Origin: a virus
Reading direction: 5' to 3' (one strand)
IMG/VR virus record: IMGVR_UViG_3300042691_000130
Coordinates: 1-24,190 of that record
Length of the DNA: 24,190 nucleotides
Shown: positions 13,438 to 21,892 of the stretch, piece by piece
Numbering within the stretch: the first letter of the stretch is position 1
Layout of the letters: every line of letters begins with the position of its first letter
The notes under the pieces: generated by a model
The model's database searches: none
Seen by the model: the letters and a program-made list of their open reading frames with translations, nothing else
What the model was told of the DNA's origin: nothing
Translations under genes and position numbers: made by a program

Positions 13438-16400
13438 TGCTCGGTGGATTCCTGCCTCCTGTTGTATTTGAAGTTACTGCTAACGCAACGCAAGCCTTAG
13501 CAAGTTTCAAAGGCATTAATACGCAGTTGAAAGCCATGGAAGCGCAAGCGCTGAAAACAGGCAAAGCGCTGACTACCATGAATAAGGCTGCTATGGTAGG
13601 AACAAAAGTTCTCAAAGGTTTTGCTGTTGCGTTTGGTTTATTTGCTGCTATTGGCGTAAAAGAAATAATGGCGTTAGAAAAATCATTTGTTCGCCTTGGT
13701 AAAGCATTAGCCAATGTCGGTGTATCTACCGAAGCCAATAGAAAATCTATTGGAGCATTAGTAGATTCTTATGAGCAATTAGGTTTTGGCTCAGATAAAA
13801 CAGCAGACGCTTATGCTGTATTGATTACAGCCACAGGTAATGTTGAGAAATCAAATCGTTTATTAGCAATATCGGCTGACCTTGCTCGAGATAAAACAAT
13901 TAGCATTGATGAAGCGTCGCGCATATTAGCCAAAGCAACACAAGGTTCTGCAAGAATATTCAAAGAATACGGCATAACTTTAGATACAAACAAGAACAAA
14001 GCCGTTGCTGCCGAAGAAGCAATTGATAAATTAGCGCAGCGCATAGGCGGTCAGGCTACTGCTTATTCTAAAACTTTCGCAGGACAACTTGCTATTCTCA
14101 ATGAAAATGTAGGTAATCTTGCCGAACAAATAGGTATGCGTTTATTGCCGTTCCTCAATAAACTTGTATCAGGACTTAACAATACTGGTACTTGGATAAG
14201 AAAGAATAGCGATTTCGTTATCGCGTTAAGTGCCGCTATAACCATAGCACTTATACCTGCTGTTGTTAATCTTACAAAGAAGTTAGCCTTACTTGCTGCG
14301 ACAATTCTTAAAAGTCCAATCGCGCGACTAGCGATTCTTATATTCGCTGCGACTTATGCGTTTGTTAAATTGTATAATCAAACGGATAAAAATCGTAAAA
14401 ACTTTGCCAAGTTTGCTCAAGTAGTTGTAGATTTATCTAAGTTCATGGTAGATGCTTTAGAAAATGTTTGGTGGGTCGTTGCCGAAGCATTACCTACGGC
14501 GTTTGCTAATTTCTTGAAATGGGTAGGTAAGTATGTTCCTTGGGCTAAATCATGGGGCGAAGATTTAGAAAAATCTATCAAATCCTCATTACCAGCAAAA
14601 GCATTTCAAAAGGCAAAAGATGAACTGCTTGAAATGTCTGTTGCGATGGAAAAAATTAAACAGAGTGGTGGCAAACCTCTTAAACTGGAATGGGATTTTA
14701 AGGCGCCAAGCATTCCCGGATTCGATAACAATGGCAGTTTCAGCGATACTATTGTTGGCGAAACAGACAAAGCACTAGACCGCGCTACGCAACGCTTCAA
14801 AGATTTTGCTCGTGATGTCGCTGATGTATTCAAACAAATAACAGCCTCATATAAAAGTATTGTTACAAAAGACTTTGATAAACTCATTTCAGAGCGCATT
14901 GGCGACCCAGTAGACCAATTAATCTATGACGCACAAGCAGCCATTACGCGTTATGAATCAGCCTCAGGCGCATGGACAGCAGCAAATAACGCACTTACTA
15001 AATCGCAAAACGAATATGTAACGGCATTGAAAACAGGCGAAGATAGTTTGATTGCCGCTGCTGAGAGCGCTCTAGGTTATGCCGAAAATGCTGTTGGCGG
15101 ATTAGCAGATGATATGGCTGCGGCACTTGAAGACATAGAGCGCCTACAAGAAGACATGATTAATGCCGTCGTTGAAATGTATGAGAAAATCAGCGAACTT
15201 GAAACCGAGCGCACAAAGATACTCAAAGAGGCACAAAAAGAACGCACAGAATTAGAGAAAGACTATAACAAAGAAGTTGCTCGTCTGCGTAAAGATTACG
15301 ACTCTAGCGTTCTTATTGCCGAAGCCGAAGCAGCAAAACGCCGAGCCGAGATTGTTAAAACTTCAGTTGACCAACTGCGTTCTGCTTTTCGCACAGCAAC
15401 TTATCGCACACTTGGCGATGTTTATTCAAGTCTTACATTTGAGGGTCGCTACCTCAAAGGTGGCTCGATGGAGAAAATACTCAAAACTCTTGGGCTACAA
15501 ACAGAAAAAGCGCAGAGCCTAGCCGATAACGCAGCAAAACTTGCTGGTCTAGGATTCTCTCAAACCTTCATAGAAGAAGTAATTGCTCTTGGTCCTGATA
15601 TGGGCAACAGCCTTTCCAAGACAATTCTCAACTCTACTCCTGAGTCTATTAAACAATTACAGGAGTACTGGAAGAAGTTAGAAACAACAAGCCTACATGG
15701 CGTTGATGGTATAGCGCAGAAACTCAATAGTGGCATGACTTTGGCTACTGAGGAACTTACAGCGCAGTTGCTTCAAGTAGATATTGATTTGAAGAATCAA
15801 CTTGCTGAGGCGCAAGTAGCATTAACCAATTCTCTAACAGAAGCATTTGAAAATTACAGCAGCGCTTTAGATGAAATCAATAATCGCACAGCAGAGCAAA
15901 TCGCGGCTATTGATAATCAAATAGCATTACTTAATGCCAAGATAGCCATGATGCGCGAAGCGTTATCAAAACTATCAGGCTTAGCCACTCCCGGAACAGG
16001 TGGCGGAACTAATATCATTCCGCGCGCTGAAACTACAGAACAAGAAGGTCCTGCTTCTAGTTGCGAATCAGGCAAAGGCGTCTATAAAGTAATTACATAC
16101 AACGGACAAGAAATGAGCCGTACTTTAATTCGTTGTATTCCAAAAACCTCAACTGATTCAACTGATTCTACTGATTCAACTGATTCAACTGATTCTACCG
16201 ATTCAAGCGGAGAGCCATTCATTCCGCCTACAACAGTTACTACACCTTCTACAACTGAATCAGGATTCCCTGAATTATTCACAGTAGGCGGTAAGACATT
16301 TGTTTATGGCTCAGGAACTATTAAGTCAGCGCGAGAAGATGATACGCCTAATGAAACAAGAGCGCGTCAGCGTATTGCAGACATATTTGCTGGTATAACT

Positions 16401-16547
16401 GGCGAAGGTCTGAAACAAGGCATAACAGTAAATGTAACAGCCAACACAAATGCCTCTGCTGCTGATATTGCTATGGAAACAGCATGGGCTATACGCACTT
16501 CTGCTGATGTACAATATCGCACCCCAACAGGAAGGGTTCTTGAGTAA
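13437..16547 (+). CDS. Tape measure protein
   Basis: At 1036 residues this is the longest gene. It sets tail length and is ejected with the DNA. Residues 1-50 are helical and repetitive. Hydrophobic stretches at about 61-74 and 258-312 are candidate membrane segments, as expected for a protein that enters the host envelope. A long coiled coil covers about 561-651, rich in E, K and R (E-L-E-T-E-R-T-K-I-L-K-E-A-Q-K-E-R). A second coiled coil is at about 815-846. The C-terminal 190 residues are different in character: a Gly/Thr/Pro-rich linker with two Cys, six T-D-S repeats (906-923), then a short folded end. I see no peptidase or lysozyme motif. A strong AGGAGG site and a TAATG overlap mark the start. 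Confidence 0.96.
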   Translation: MLGGFLPPVVFEVTANATQALASFKGINTQLKAMEAQALKTGKALTTMNKAAMVGTKVLKGFAVAFGLFAAIGVKEIMALEKSFVRLGKALANVGVSTEANRKSIGALVDSYEQLGFGSDKTADAYAVLITATGNVEKSNRLLAISADLARDKTISIDEASRILAKATQGSARIFKEYGITLDTNKNKAVAAEEAIDKLAQRIGGQATAYSKTFAGQLAILNENVGNLAEQIGMRLLPFLNKLVSGLNNTGTWIRKNSDFVIALSAAITIALIPAVVNLTKKLALLAATILKSPIARLAILIFAATYAFVKLYNQTDKNRKNFAKFAQVVVDLSKFMVDALENVWWVVAEALPTAFANFLKWVGKYVPWAKSWGEDLEKSIKSSLPAKAFQKAKDELLEMSVAMEKIKQSGGKPLKLEWDFKAPSIPGFDNNGSFSDTIVGETDKALDRATQRFKDFARDVADVFKQITASYKSIVTKDFDKLISERIGDPVDQLIYDAQAAITRYESASGAWTAANNALTKSQNEYVTALKTGEDSLIAAAESALGYAENAVGGLADDMAAALEDIERLQEDMINAVVEMYEKISELETERTKILKEAQKERTELEKDYNKEVARLRKDYDSSVLIAEAEAAKRRAEIVKTSVDQLRSAFRTATYRTLGDVYSSLTFEGRYLKGGSMEKILKTLGLQTEKAQSLADNAAKLAGLGFSQTFIEEVIALGPDMGNSLSKTILNSTPESIKQLQEYWKKLETTSLHGVDGIAQKLNSGMTLATEELTAQLLQVDIDLKNQLAEAQVALTNSLTEAFENYSSALDEINNRTAEQIAAIDNQIALLNAKIAMMREALSKLSGLATPGTGGGTNIIPRAETTEQEGPASSCESGKGVYKVITYNGQEMSRTLIRCIPKTSTDSTDSTDSTDSTDSTDSSGEPFIPPTTVTTPSTTESGFPELFTVGGKTFVYGSGTIKSAREDDTPNETRARQRIADIFAGITGEGLKQGITVNVTANTNASAADIAMETAWAIRTSADVQYRTPTGRVLE
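16152..16205 (+). repeat. Six tandem 9-base units encoding Thr-Asp-Ser
   Basis: Six consecutive copies of ACTGATTCA or close variants (ACTGATTCT, ACCGATTCA) encode (T-D-S)6 at residues 906-923 of the tape measure protein. The units are in frame, so unit loss or gain would keep the gene open. The near identity suggests recent slippage expansion. Confidence 0.95.
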
Positions 16548-17446
16548 TGCCTGTTGCCTCGTTAGTTGATTATCGGTTTGCTTTCAATGATTTTGAGTTT
16601 GGTGGCGGTAATTCCGTATATCAGATTCTAACTATTGACGGCTTAGAAGATTTGCCTGTTATTCGCAACCAAGATGATAATCGTGGTTATCAAGATGGTA
16701 TGTGGACAGGTCGCGATTTTCTTTCAGGTCGCACCCTTGTCTTTACAATGACTATTCGTGGCGATAGCAACTTCTCTATGTCGTATTATCTAAATCAGTT
16801 GCAAACTAATCTAGTGCCTCAGCAACAAGGCACAGGATTACTACAATTTCAACTTCCCGGAAATGCCTTACAGCGTTTCAATGCGCGTGTGCGCCGTAGA
16901 GCAATTACGATTAACACCGATTACTCGTCAGGTCTAGCAACAGCCGTATATGAGTTCTTTTGCCCAGACCCTCGCTATTATGACGATACTGAACAGACAA
17001 CTGACCTTATTAACGCAACAACAGTAGCAGGTAGAACTTACAACCGCGTTTATACTGAACCGCCTAACTCTGGTGGCAATAATCCGTTCTTAAGCGGTAT
17101 GTATTTTGGTGGTGGTGCTGGTGCTCCAAACCTGATTACTAACAATGGTTGGACTACTACTTATCCAACTATCTCAATTCAAGGACCTGCGATTAATCCA
17201 CGCGTAACCAATGTAACGGCTGGTCTATATCTACAAATAGATACCACTATTGGCACAAATGATGACTTAGTATTAGATACAGATTTACGAACTGTTACGC
17301 TTAATGGTGTATCACGCAGAGCGTTATTAAACAACGCATCAACTTGGTTTGCTGCTCCACCCGGAACTTCCTACTACACTTTTACCGCTACGGGAACAGA
17401 CAGCAATACTGCTTGTGTTGTATCATGGCGTAGCGCTTATATCTAG
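16547..17446 (+). CDS. Distal tail protein (Dit-like)
   Basis: This is the first tail-tip protein after the tape measure and should form the ring linking tube to hub. The 299 residues start with a beta N-terminal domain (D-Y-R-F-A-F-N-D-F-E-F-G-G-G), followed by a characteristic D-G-M-W-T-G-R-D-F-L-S-G-R-T-L-V-F at about 50-66, and a strand A-V-Y-E-F-F-C-P-D-P-R-Y-Y-D at 133-146 typical of siphovirus Dit proteins. The C-terminal half, about 150 residues, is a separate Gly/Asn/Thr-rich beta domain with a galectin- or carbohydrate-binding look, but I cannot assign it. It overlaps the tape measure stop by one base. Confidence 0.85.
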   Translation: MPVASLVDYRFAFNDFEFGGGNSVYQILTIDGLEDLPVIRNQDDNRGYQDGMWTGRDFLSGRTLVFTMTIRGDSNFSMSYYLNQLQTNLVPQQQGTGLLQFQLPGNALQRFNARVRRRAITINTDYSSGLATAVYEFFCPDPRYYDDTEQTTDLINATTVAGRTYNRVYTEPPNSGGNNPFLSGMYFGGGAGAPNLITNNGWTTTYPTISIQGPAINPRVTNVTAGLYLQIDTTIGTNDDLVLDTDLRTVTLNGVSRRALLNNASTWFAAPPGTSYYTFTATGTDSNTACVVSWRSAYI

Positions 17447-17454
17447 GAGAAGAA

Positions 17455-18588
17455 ATGGCACTTAGAACACCGCCTTCGTGGCTACAGAACGGCACTCACC
17501 CTGCGGACAATGACCGCTTGACTACTACGGGTGCTATTTGGAGGTCGCAAGGTGCTGCCGATTTTGGCGCGTTGAAAGTATCGCAATCTGCCACTCCTGC
17601 TATGTCTGTATCTATTGCTGGTGGTCATGCTCTTATTAACGGAACTGAAACCGCAAACCAAGGTTTATATGTTGCTTTCAATGATGCTGCTACAACAGTT
17701 GCTATTGCTACCGCCGACCCATCTCAGCCTCGTATTGACCGCGTTGTAGTTAAAGTTCAAGACTCATTTTATTCAGGTGCAACCAATTCCGTATCTTTCG
17801 CAGTAGTTACTGGAACACCTGCTGGTAGCCCAGTTGCTCCTGCCGCACCAGCCAACTCTCTTACTCTTGCTCTAATTGCCGTTGCTGCTGGCGCAACTTC
17901 TATCGTCAATGCAAACATTACTGACTCGCGCGTAACGGCTCAATTTAGCGAGCATGAATTTACCGCAGGGGCAACTGCTGCTAATACTTTGGTTGTAAAT
18001 GGTATTGCTGGTCAAACAGGTAAAGCCTTCAAAGTCAATGATAGTACAGGAACGCAGAAGTTTGCTGTTGCCGTAGATGGAACTCTTACTTTCCAAGATG
18101 GAACAACTCAGACTACGGCTGCTGCTGGCGGTGTTACAACTGTTAATGGTGGCACAGGTATCACAGTTACAGGCACTACCTCAGTTAGCGTTGCTATTGA
18201 TACAACAGTTACAGCCGATTTAACAACTGCTCAAACGCTTGCGAATAAGACCCTTACCTCGCCTCTTATTAACCTCGGCATCAATGCTCAAACAGGAACT
18301 ACTTACACGACAGTTTTGGCAGATAACGGCAAACTTGTAACGCTCACAAACGCTGCCGCTATTGCCGTAACTATTCCTCTCAACTCATCTGTCAATTATC
18401 CTGTTGGTGCTCAAATCAATATGGTTCAAATGGGCGCAGGACAAGTAACAGTTTCAGGCGCAGGTGGCGTAACTATCGTTTCAACAGGCGCTACGGCTGC
18501 TTCGCCTAAAACACGCGCGCAATACAGCACATTGACATGCGTTCAAACAAGCACAGATAATTGGCTAGTGATGGGTGATATTTCATGA
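17455..18588 (+). CDS. Minor tail protein / fibre with N-terminal attachment domain
   Basis: The 377 residues start M-A-L-R-T-P-P-S-W-L-Q-N-G, an N-terminus seen in minor tail proteins of actinobacterial phages. Residues 1-165 form a beta domain with D-R-V-V-V-K-V near 95-101. A linker follows with T-F-Q-D-G-T-T-Q-T-T near 216-225. The last 135 residues, from A-I-D-T-T-V-T-A-D-L-T-T-A-Q-T, are a repeat-type shaft and tip domain shared with the protein at 18842-19477. It probably attaches to the tail tip by its N-terminus and presents the tip domain outward. Its ribosome site is AGGAGAAG. The stop overlaps the next gene in ATGA. Confidence 0.72.
   Translation: MALRTPPSWLQNGTHPADNDRLTTTGAIWRSQGAADFGALKVSQSATPAMSVSIAGGHALINGTETANQGLYVAFNDAATTVAIATADPSQPRIDRVVVKVQDSFYSGATNSVSFAVVTGTPAGSPVAPAAPANSLTLALIAVAAGATSIVNANITDSRVTAQFSEHEFTAGATAANTLVVNGIAGQTGKAFKVNDSTGTQKFAVAVDGTLTFQDGTTQTTAAAGGVTTVNGGTGITVTGTTSVSVAIDTTVTADLTTAQTLANKTLTSPLINLGINAQTGTTYTTVLADNGKLVTLTNAAAIAVTIPLNSSVNYPVGAQINMVQMGAGQVTVSGAGGVTIVSTGATAASPKTRAQYSTLTCVQTSTDNWLVMGDIS
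18184..18588 (+). repeat. Fibre tip module, copy 1 (paired with 19067-19477)
   Basis: The encoded residues share A-D-L-T-T-A-Q-T-L, N-A-Q-T-G-T-T-Y-T, G-A-G-Q-V-T and R-A-Q-Y-S with the end of the gene at 18842, in the same order and spacing. Many silent differences show that the duplication or exchange is not recent. Confidence 0.85.
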
Positions 18589-18842
18589 GTCGCTTAGCCT
18601 TAACACCCACTAATGTTCCTGCTAGTGCTTCGGCTATATCAACGCCGACCCTACGAACAGGCGACCTTTATTACAACACTTCTACCGGACTTATGGTTTA
18701 TGACGGCTCCGCATGGACACAGGTTAGTTCAAATGTAACTACCTCTGTGATAGATGGCGGAGTATTTGATAGTATTGCGCCATATCAAGGTGGGTTTCCA
18801 ACCGATGCGGCAACGCAAACTTTTGATGGAGGTACTCCGTAA
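18585..18842 (+). CDS. Small fibre-associated protein
   Basis: This 85-residue protein is embedded in an ATGA/TAATG coupled run. Residues 25-49 hold the unit G-D-L-Y-Y-N-T-S-T-G-L-M-V-Y-D-G-S-A-W, which matches the two beta units at the N-terminus of the fibre at 2118-3614. The C-terminal 30 residues are Gly/Asp-rich (G-G-V-F-D-S-I-A-P-Y-Q-G-G). It could be a link between fibre segments or a small cap; no enzymatic motif is present. The shared unit supports a fibre role; the exact function is unknown. Confidence 0.65.
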   Translation: MSRLALTPTNVPASASAISTPTLRTGDLYYNTSTGLMVYDGSAWTQVSSNVTTSVIDGGVFDSIAPYQGGFPTDAATQTFDGGTP

Positions 18843-19477
18843 TGCCAGTAGTCACACAAGTACAAGTTAGACGCGGAACTGCCTCTCAATGGACTTCTGC
18901 TAATCCAACACTCGCTTCGGGCGAATGGGGATTTGAATCCGATACAGGTAAAGTAAAAATCGGTAATGGTTCAAGCGCATGGAACTCTTTAGGTTATACA
19001 GGCGCAGGAGATATTGAAGGCGTAACAGCCTCAACAGGATTAAGTGGGGGCGGAACAAGCGGTACAGTTTCATTATCTATTGATACTGCCGTAACTGCGG
19101 ACTTAACAACAGCGCAAACTCTTACAAATAAAACTTTAACTGACCCTAAGATTAATCTTGCTCTCAACGCACAAACGGGAACGACTTATACTTTTGCGCT
19201 AACTGATAACGGCAGATTAGTTACTGCCTCTAATGCTTCGGCGCAAACTTATTCAATTCCTACAAACGCTTCCGTTCAGTTTCCAGTAGGAACACAAATA
19301 AACATTATTCAAATTGGTGCTGGTCAAGTAACTATTAACGCGGTAACTAGCGGAACAACAACTATTGCTTCAACTGGTGCTAGTGCTACTGCTCCTAAAC
19401 TACGCGCACAATATTCATCAGCAACTTGTATCAAAGCGGCAACTGATTTGTGGTATGTAATAGGAGATATTGCCTAA
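18842..19477 (+). CDS. Tail fibre protein with Mtd-like N-terminal domain
   Basis: The 211 residues begin with V-Q-V-R-R-G-T-A-S-Q-W at 7-17, then A-S-G-E-W-G-F-E-S-D-T-G-K-V-K-I-G-N-G. This is the N-terminal motif of many fibres and of the major tropism determinant N-terminal domain, used for attachment to the tail. From about residue 76 the protein is homologous to the end of the gene at 17455. The two genes thus share a tip domain on two different attachment domains, which is how modular fibres are built. Overlaps of one base on both sides imply coupled translation. Confidence 0.78.
   Translation: MPVVTQVQVRRGTASQWTSANPTLASGEWGFESDTGKVKIGNGSSAWNSLGYTGAGDIEGVTASTGLSGGGTSGTVSLSIDTAVTADLTTAQTLTNKTLTDPKINLALNAQTGTTYTFALTDNGRLVTASNASAQTYSIPTNASVQFPVGTQINIIQIGAGQVTINAVTSGTTTIASTGASATAPKLRAQYSSATCIKAATDLWYVIGDIA
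19067..19477 (+). repeat. Fibre tip module, copy 2 (paired with 18184-18588)
   Basis: This is the second copy of the tip module. It aligns with the copy ending at 18588 over its whole length, including the identical type of ending (G-D-I-A here, G-D-I-S there). Confidence 0.85.
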
Positions 19478-20067
19478 TGCCTATTCTTGGAGTTGTTGCT
19501 TCTTCTATTAGCGGAAATCTTTATTCTGCTTCTTATGACTCTATTTCTACTGTGACAGTAGGGGCTGGCGGTGCATCTTCTATTGACATCACTAATATTC
19601 CGCAAACCTACACGCATTTGCAACTTAGATTTTTTGCTAGAACGAATCGTTCAACATACAATGTTGATGAAGTTTATATTTATGCTAATGCTGACACTAC
19701 TTTGACAAATTATGCTGGTCATTATTTATGGCCTAATAATAATAATTTTCCTGGAACGGTTGTTTCTGGCGGCGGAGCAAATTTTCCAACTCCTTATATT
19801 GTCGGAGCGAATAATGGAAACGCTCCATTTGGCGGTTGGGTAGTTGATATTCTTGATTATACAAACACTAATAAATTCAAAACAATAAAAGGTCTGGGTG
19901 GCGCAGATTCTAATGGAGATGTTGCAACATTTTGCTGCATGCCTGAATTGTGTTCATCTTTATGGAAAAACACTAACGCTATTACTTCATTAAGAATTAA
20001 CATGGGTTTTGGAACTTCGTTTAATCAATATTCATCTTTTGCTCTTTACGGAATCAAGGTGGCATAA
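19477..20067 (+). CDS. Fibre/adhesin-type protein, array subtype A, copy 1
   Basis: This 196-residue protein is the first of six copies of one domain. I place the start at 19477 (TAATG overlap, AGGAGA about ten bases before) and not at the in-frame ATG at 19450 inside the previous gene. After a 16-residue hydrophobic lead the domain begins S-Y-D-S-I-S-T-V-T-V. The subtype A signatures are Y-T-H-L-Q-L-R, a D-Y-T-N-T-N-K-F-K-T segment, and the end F-A-L-Y-G-I-K. Asn, Ser, Thr and Gly dominate, with the beta pattern of an exposed fibre head. The family name is unknown to me; a role in host or surface binding is inferred from position among fibre genes. Confidence 0.7.
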   Translation: MPILGVVASSISGNLYSASYDSISTVTVGAGGASSIDITNIPQTYTHLQLRFFARTNRSTYNVDEVYIYANADTTLTNYAGHYLWPNNNNFPGTVVSGGGANFPTPYIVGANNGNAPFGGWVVDILDYTNTNKFKTIKGLGGADSNGDVATFCCMPELCSSLWKNTNAITSLRINMGFGTSFNQYSSFALYGIKVA

Positions 20068-20561
20068 TGCCTAGCACATATACGCCGATTGCAACGACAA
20101 CGCTTTCAACTGCTACTGCAAGCATTACATTTAGCAGCATACCAGCAACTTACACGGATTTAATTCTTGTTTTTAATGGTGGACTTGACCCCTCCGCTAA
20201 TGAATTATCGTTGCGATTTAATGGTTTATCATCAAACATTTATTCATATACAAGATTACAAGGTAATGGCTCTAGCGCTACAAGTAATAGGTTTACTAAT
20301 ACAAATTATATGCACATAGGCAGTCCAGGAAATAGTTTGGTAATTGGTAATTCTATAAATCATATTATGAATTATGCAAATACAACTACATATAAAACTT
20401 TATTGTCTAGGAGTAATTTTACAAATCGTGAGTTGATGGCAACCGCAGGATTGTTTTCCAGCACTTCTGCAATTACTTCTTTGACTCTTGCGAACAGTGA
20501 CAGTAATCAATTTTTATCATCGGGTTCAAGTTTGACCCTCTACGGAATAAAGGCGGCATAA
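20067..20561 (+). CDS. Fibre/adhesin-type protein, array subtype B, copy 1
   Basis: This 164-residue protein consists of one array domain only. It opens Y-T-P-I-A-T-T-T-L-S and contains Y-T-D-L-I-L-V, N-I-Y-S-Y-T, Y-A-N-T-T-T-Y-K-T-L-L-S-R and the end L-T-L-Y-G-I-K-A-A. The closest relative in the window is the protein at 21893-22393, which shares I-A-T-T-T-L-S, Y-S-Y-T and K-T-x-L-S-R-x-N. The start overlaps the previous stop by one base, and its ribosome site AAGGTGG is formed by the last codons of the previous protein. The function is probably part of a fibre head; there is no catalytic motif. Confidence 0.7.
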   Translation: MPSTYTPIATTTLSTATASITFSSIPATYTDLILVFNGGLDPSANELSLRFNGLSSNIYSYTRLQGNGSSATSNRFTNTNYMHIGSPGNSLVIGNSINHIMNYANTTTYKTLLSRSNFTNRELMATAGLFSSTSAITSLTLANSDSNQFLSSGSSLTLYGIKAA

Positions 20562-20562
20562 C

Positions 20563-21864
20563 ATGGCAAATACATATAAAGCCTTATCTACTGTAACTGT
20601 GGGCGCAGGTGGCGCGGCAACTATTTCATTTACAAATATTCCTCAAACTTATACAGATTTGAAAATAGTTCTTAGTACCAGAAGTACTGATAATAGTATT
20701 GCTGACAATATGTTGATTGCAATAAATGGTTCTAGTTCTAATTTTACTGGTCGTTTTTTATTCACAAATACTAATGGAACTATTTCTAGCGGGAACGACA
20801 CAACCGCTTCAGGTGCTTACAATGGCGCAACTGCAACAGCAAATACATTTTCAAATGTTGAGATTTATTTTCCTAATTATGTTGGCAGCAATAATAAATC
20901 GTTTAGTGTTGATTCAGTTGCGGAAAACAATGCGACACAATCTAATATGTATATTGATGCTAAATTGTGGAGCAATACTGCCGCGATAACTTCAATAGCG
21001 TTTACACCTACAACAGGTAATTTTGTTCAATATTCAACCGCTACCCTCTACGGCGTATTCAATGCTGATGTATCTAGCGCACCTGCTACGCCGACAATAG
21101 GAACGGCTACGGCTGGCGTTCAGTCTGCTTCTATTACTTTTACAGGCGTATCCAATGCTGCTTCTTACACAATGACTTCTACTCCCGAAAGCATTACAGG
21201 AACAGGCACAACTAGCCCAATCACAGTATCGGGATTAACTGGCGGAACTGCTTATACTTTCAAAGTTAAATCAAATAATCCTCTTGGTTCGTCTGCTGAA
21301 AGCGCGGCAAGTAATAGCGTTACACCAACAGTTCCTTTGAGTTATGAATCTATTGCTACTATAAGTGCTGGCGGTCAAACACAAGTTGCTTTCACAAGTA
21401 TTCCTTCAACTTATTCACATCTACAATTACGAATGATGGTACGCAGTACTATCAACACAGGTGGTTACAATCAGGCTACTGTCGTTTTGCGTATTAATGG
21501 CGCTGCCATTCGTGGAGGTATATACGCATTTCATGAATTAACGGGTAATGGTTCAACTGCTGCTTCAGGCGGTACCGTTAGCAGCCAAGAAGCCTATGGT
21601 GTAGCAGTTCCAACTGCTAATATAGCAAGTAATGTATTCGGCGTTTCAACAATAGATTTCTTAGATTATGCTAATACTAATAAATACAAAACTTGGCGAG
21701 GTATAACTGGGTGGGACGACAATTCTTCATTGGGGTTCGCAAAAACATTTAGCGGTATTATGTTAGAAACAAACGCTATTTCGTCTATGTATTTTTCAAC
21801 CGACTATAATTTTGCGTGGGCAAGCGGAACTGTTTTTGCTCTTTACGGGATTAAATCAGCATGA
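20563..21864 (+). CDS. Two-headed fibre/adhesin protein: subtype C, FN3-like linker, subtype A
   Basis: The 433 residues contain three parts. Residues 1-167 are a complete subtype C domain (V-T-V-G-A-G-G, Y-T-D-L-K, Y-F-P-N-Y-V, V-Q-Y-S-T-A-T-L-Y-G). Residues 174-256 are a fibronectin type III-like domain with S-A-S-I-T-F-T-G-V, I-T-V-S-G-L-T-G-G-T-A-Y-T-F-K-V, and an ending N-S-V-T-P-T. Residues 259-433 are a subtype A domain (S-Y-E-S-I-A-T-I, S-H-L-Q-L-R, D-Y-A-N-T-N-K-Y-K-T, F-A-L-Y-G-I-K). In the array it stands exactly where separate C and A genes would be. It could bind two ligands or join two fibre rings. It ends with ATGA-like spacing before a 28-base gap. Confidence 0.75.
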   Translation: MANTYKALSTVTVGAGGAATISFTNIPQTYTDLKIVLSTRSTDNSIADNMLIAINGSSSNFTGRFLFTNTNGTISSGNDTTASGAYNGATATANTFSNVEIYFPNYVGSNNKSFSVDSVAENNATQSNMYIDAKLWSNTAAITSIAFTPTTGNFVQYSTATLYGVFNADVSSAPATPTIGTATAGVQSASITFTGVSNAASYTMTSTPESITGTGTTSPITVSGLTGGTAYTFKVKSNNPLGSSAESAASNSVTPTVPLSYESIATISAGGQTQVAFTSIPSTYSHLQLRMMVRSTINTGGYNQATVVLRINGAAIRGGIYAFHELTGNGSTAASGGTVSSQEAYGVAVPTANIASNVFGVSTIDFLDYANTNKYKTWRGITGWDDNSSLGFAKTFSGIMLETNAISSMYFSTDYNFAWASGTVFALYGIKSA

Positions 21865-21892
21865 TAAATTATTTTAGAAAGATAGGTGCGTA

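Noticed and set aside
16152-16205. Short CRISPR-like or iteron repeat
   Set aside because: The 9-base units have no spacers and stay in frame inside the tape measure gene; they encode a simple peptide repeat.
16082-16282. Antisense open frame opposite the T-D-S repeat with a V-E-S repeat
   Set aside because: It mirrors the repeat in the tape measure gene; there is no ribosome site and all neighbours are on the + strand.
19450-19476. Earlier in-frame ATG for the first array gene
   Set aside because: It would add M-V-C-N-R-R-Y-C-L from inside the previous gene; the ATG at 19477 has a better-placed AGGAGA site and the TAATG overlap seen in neighbours.
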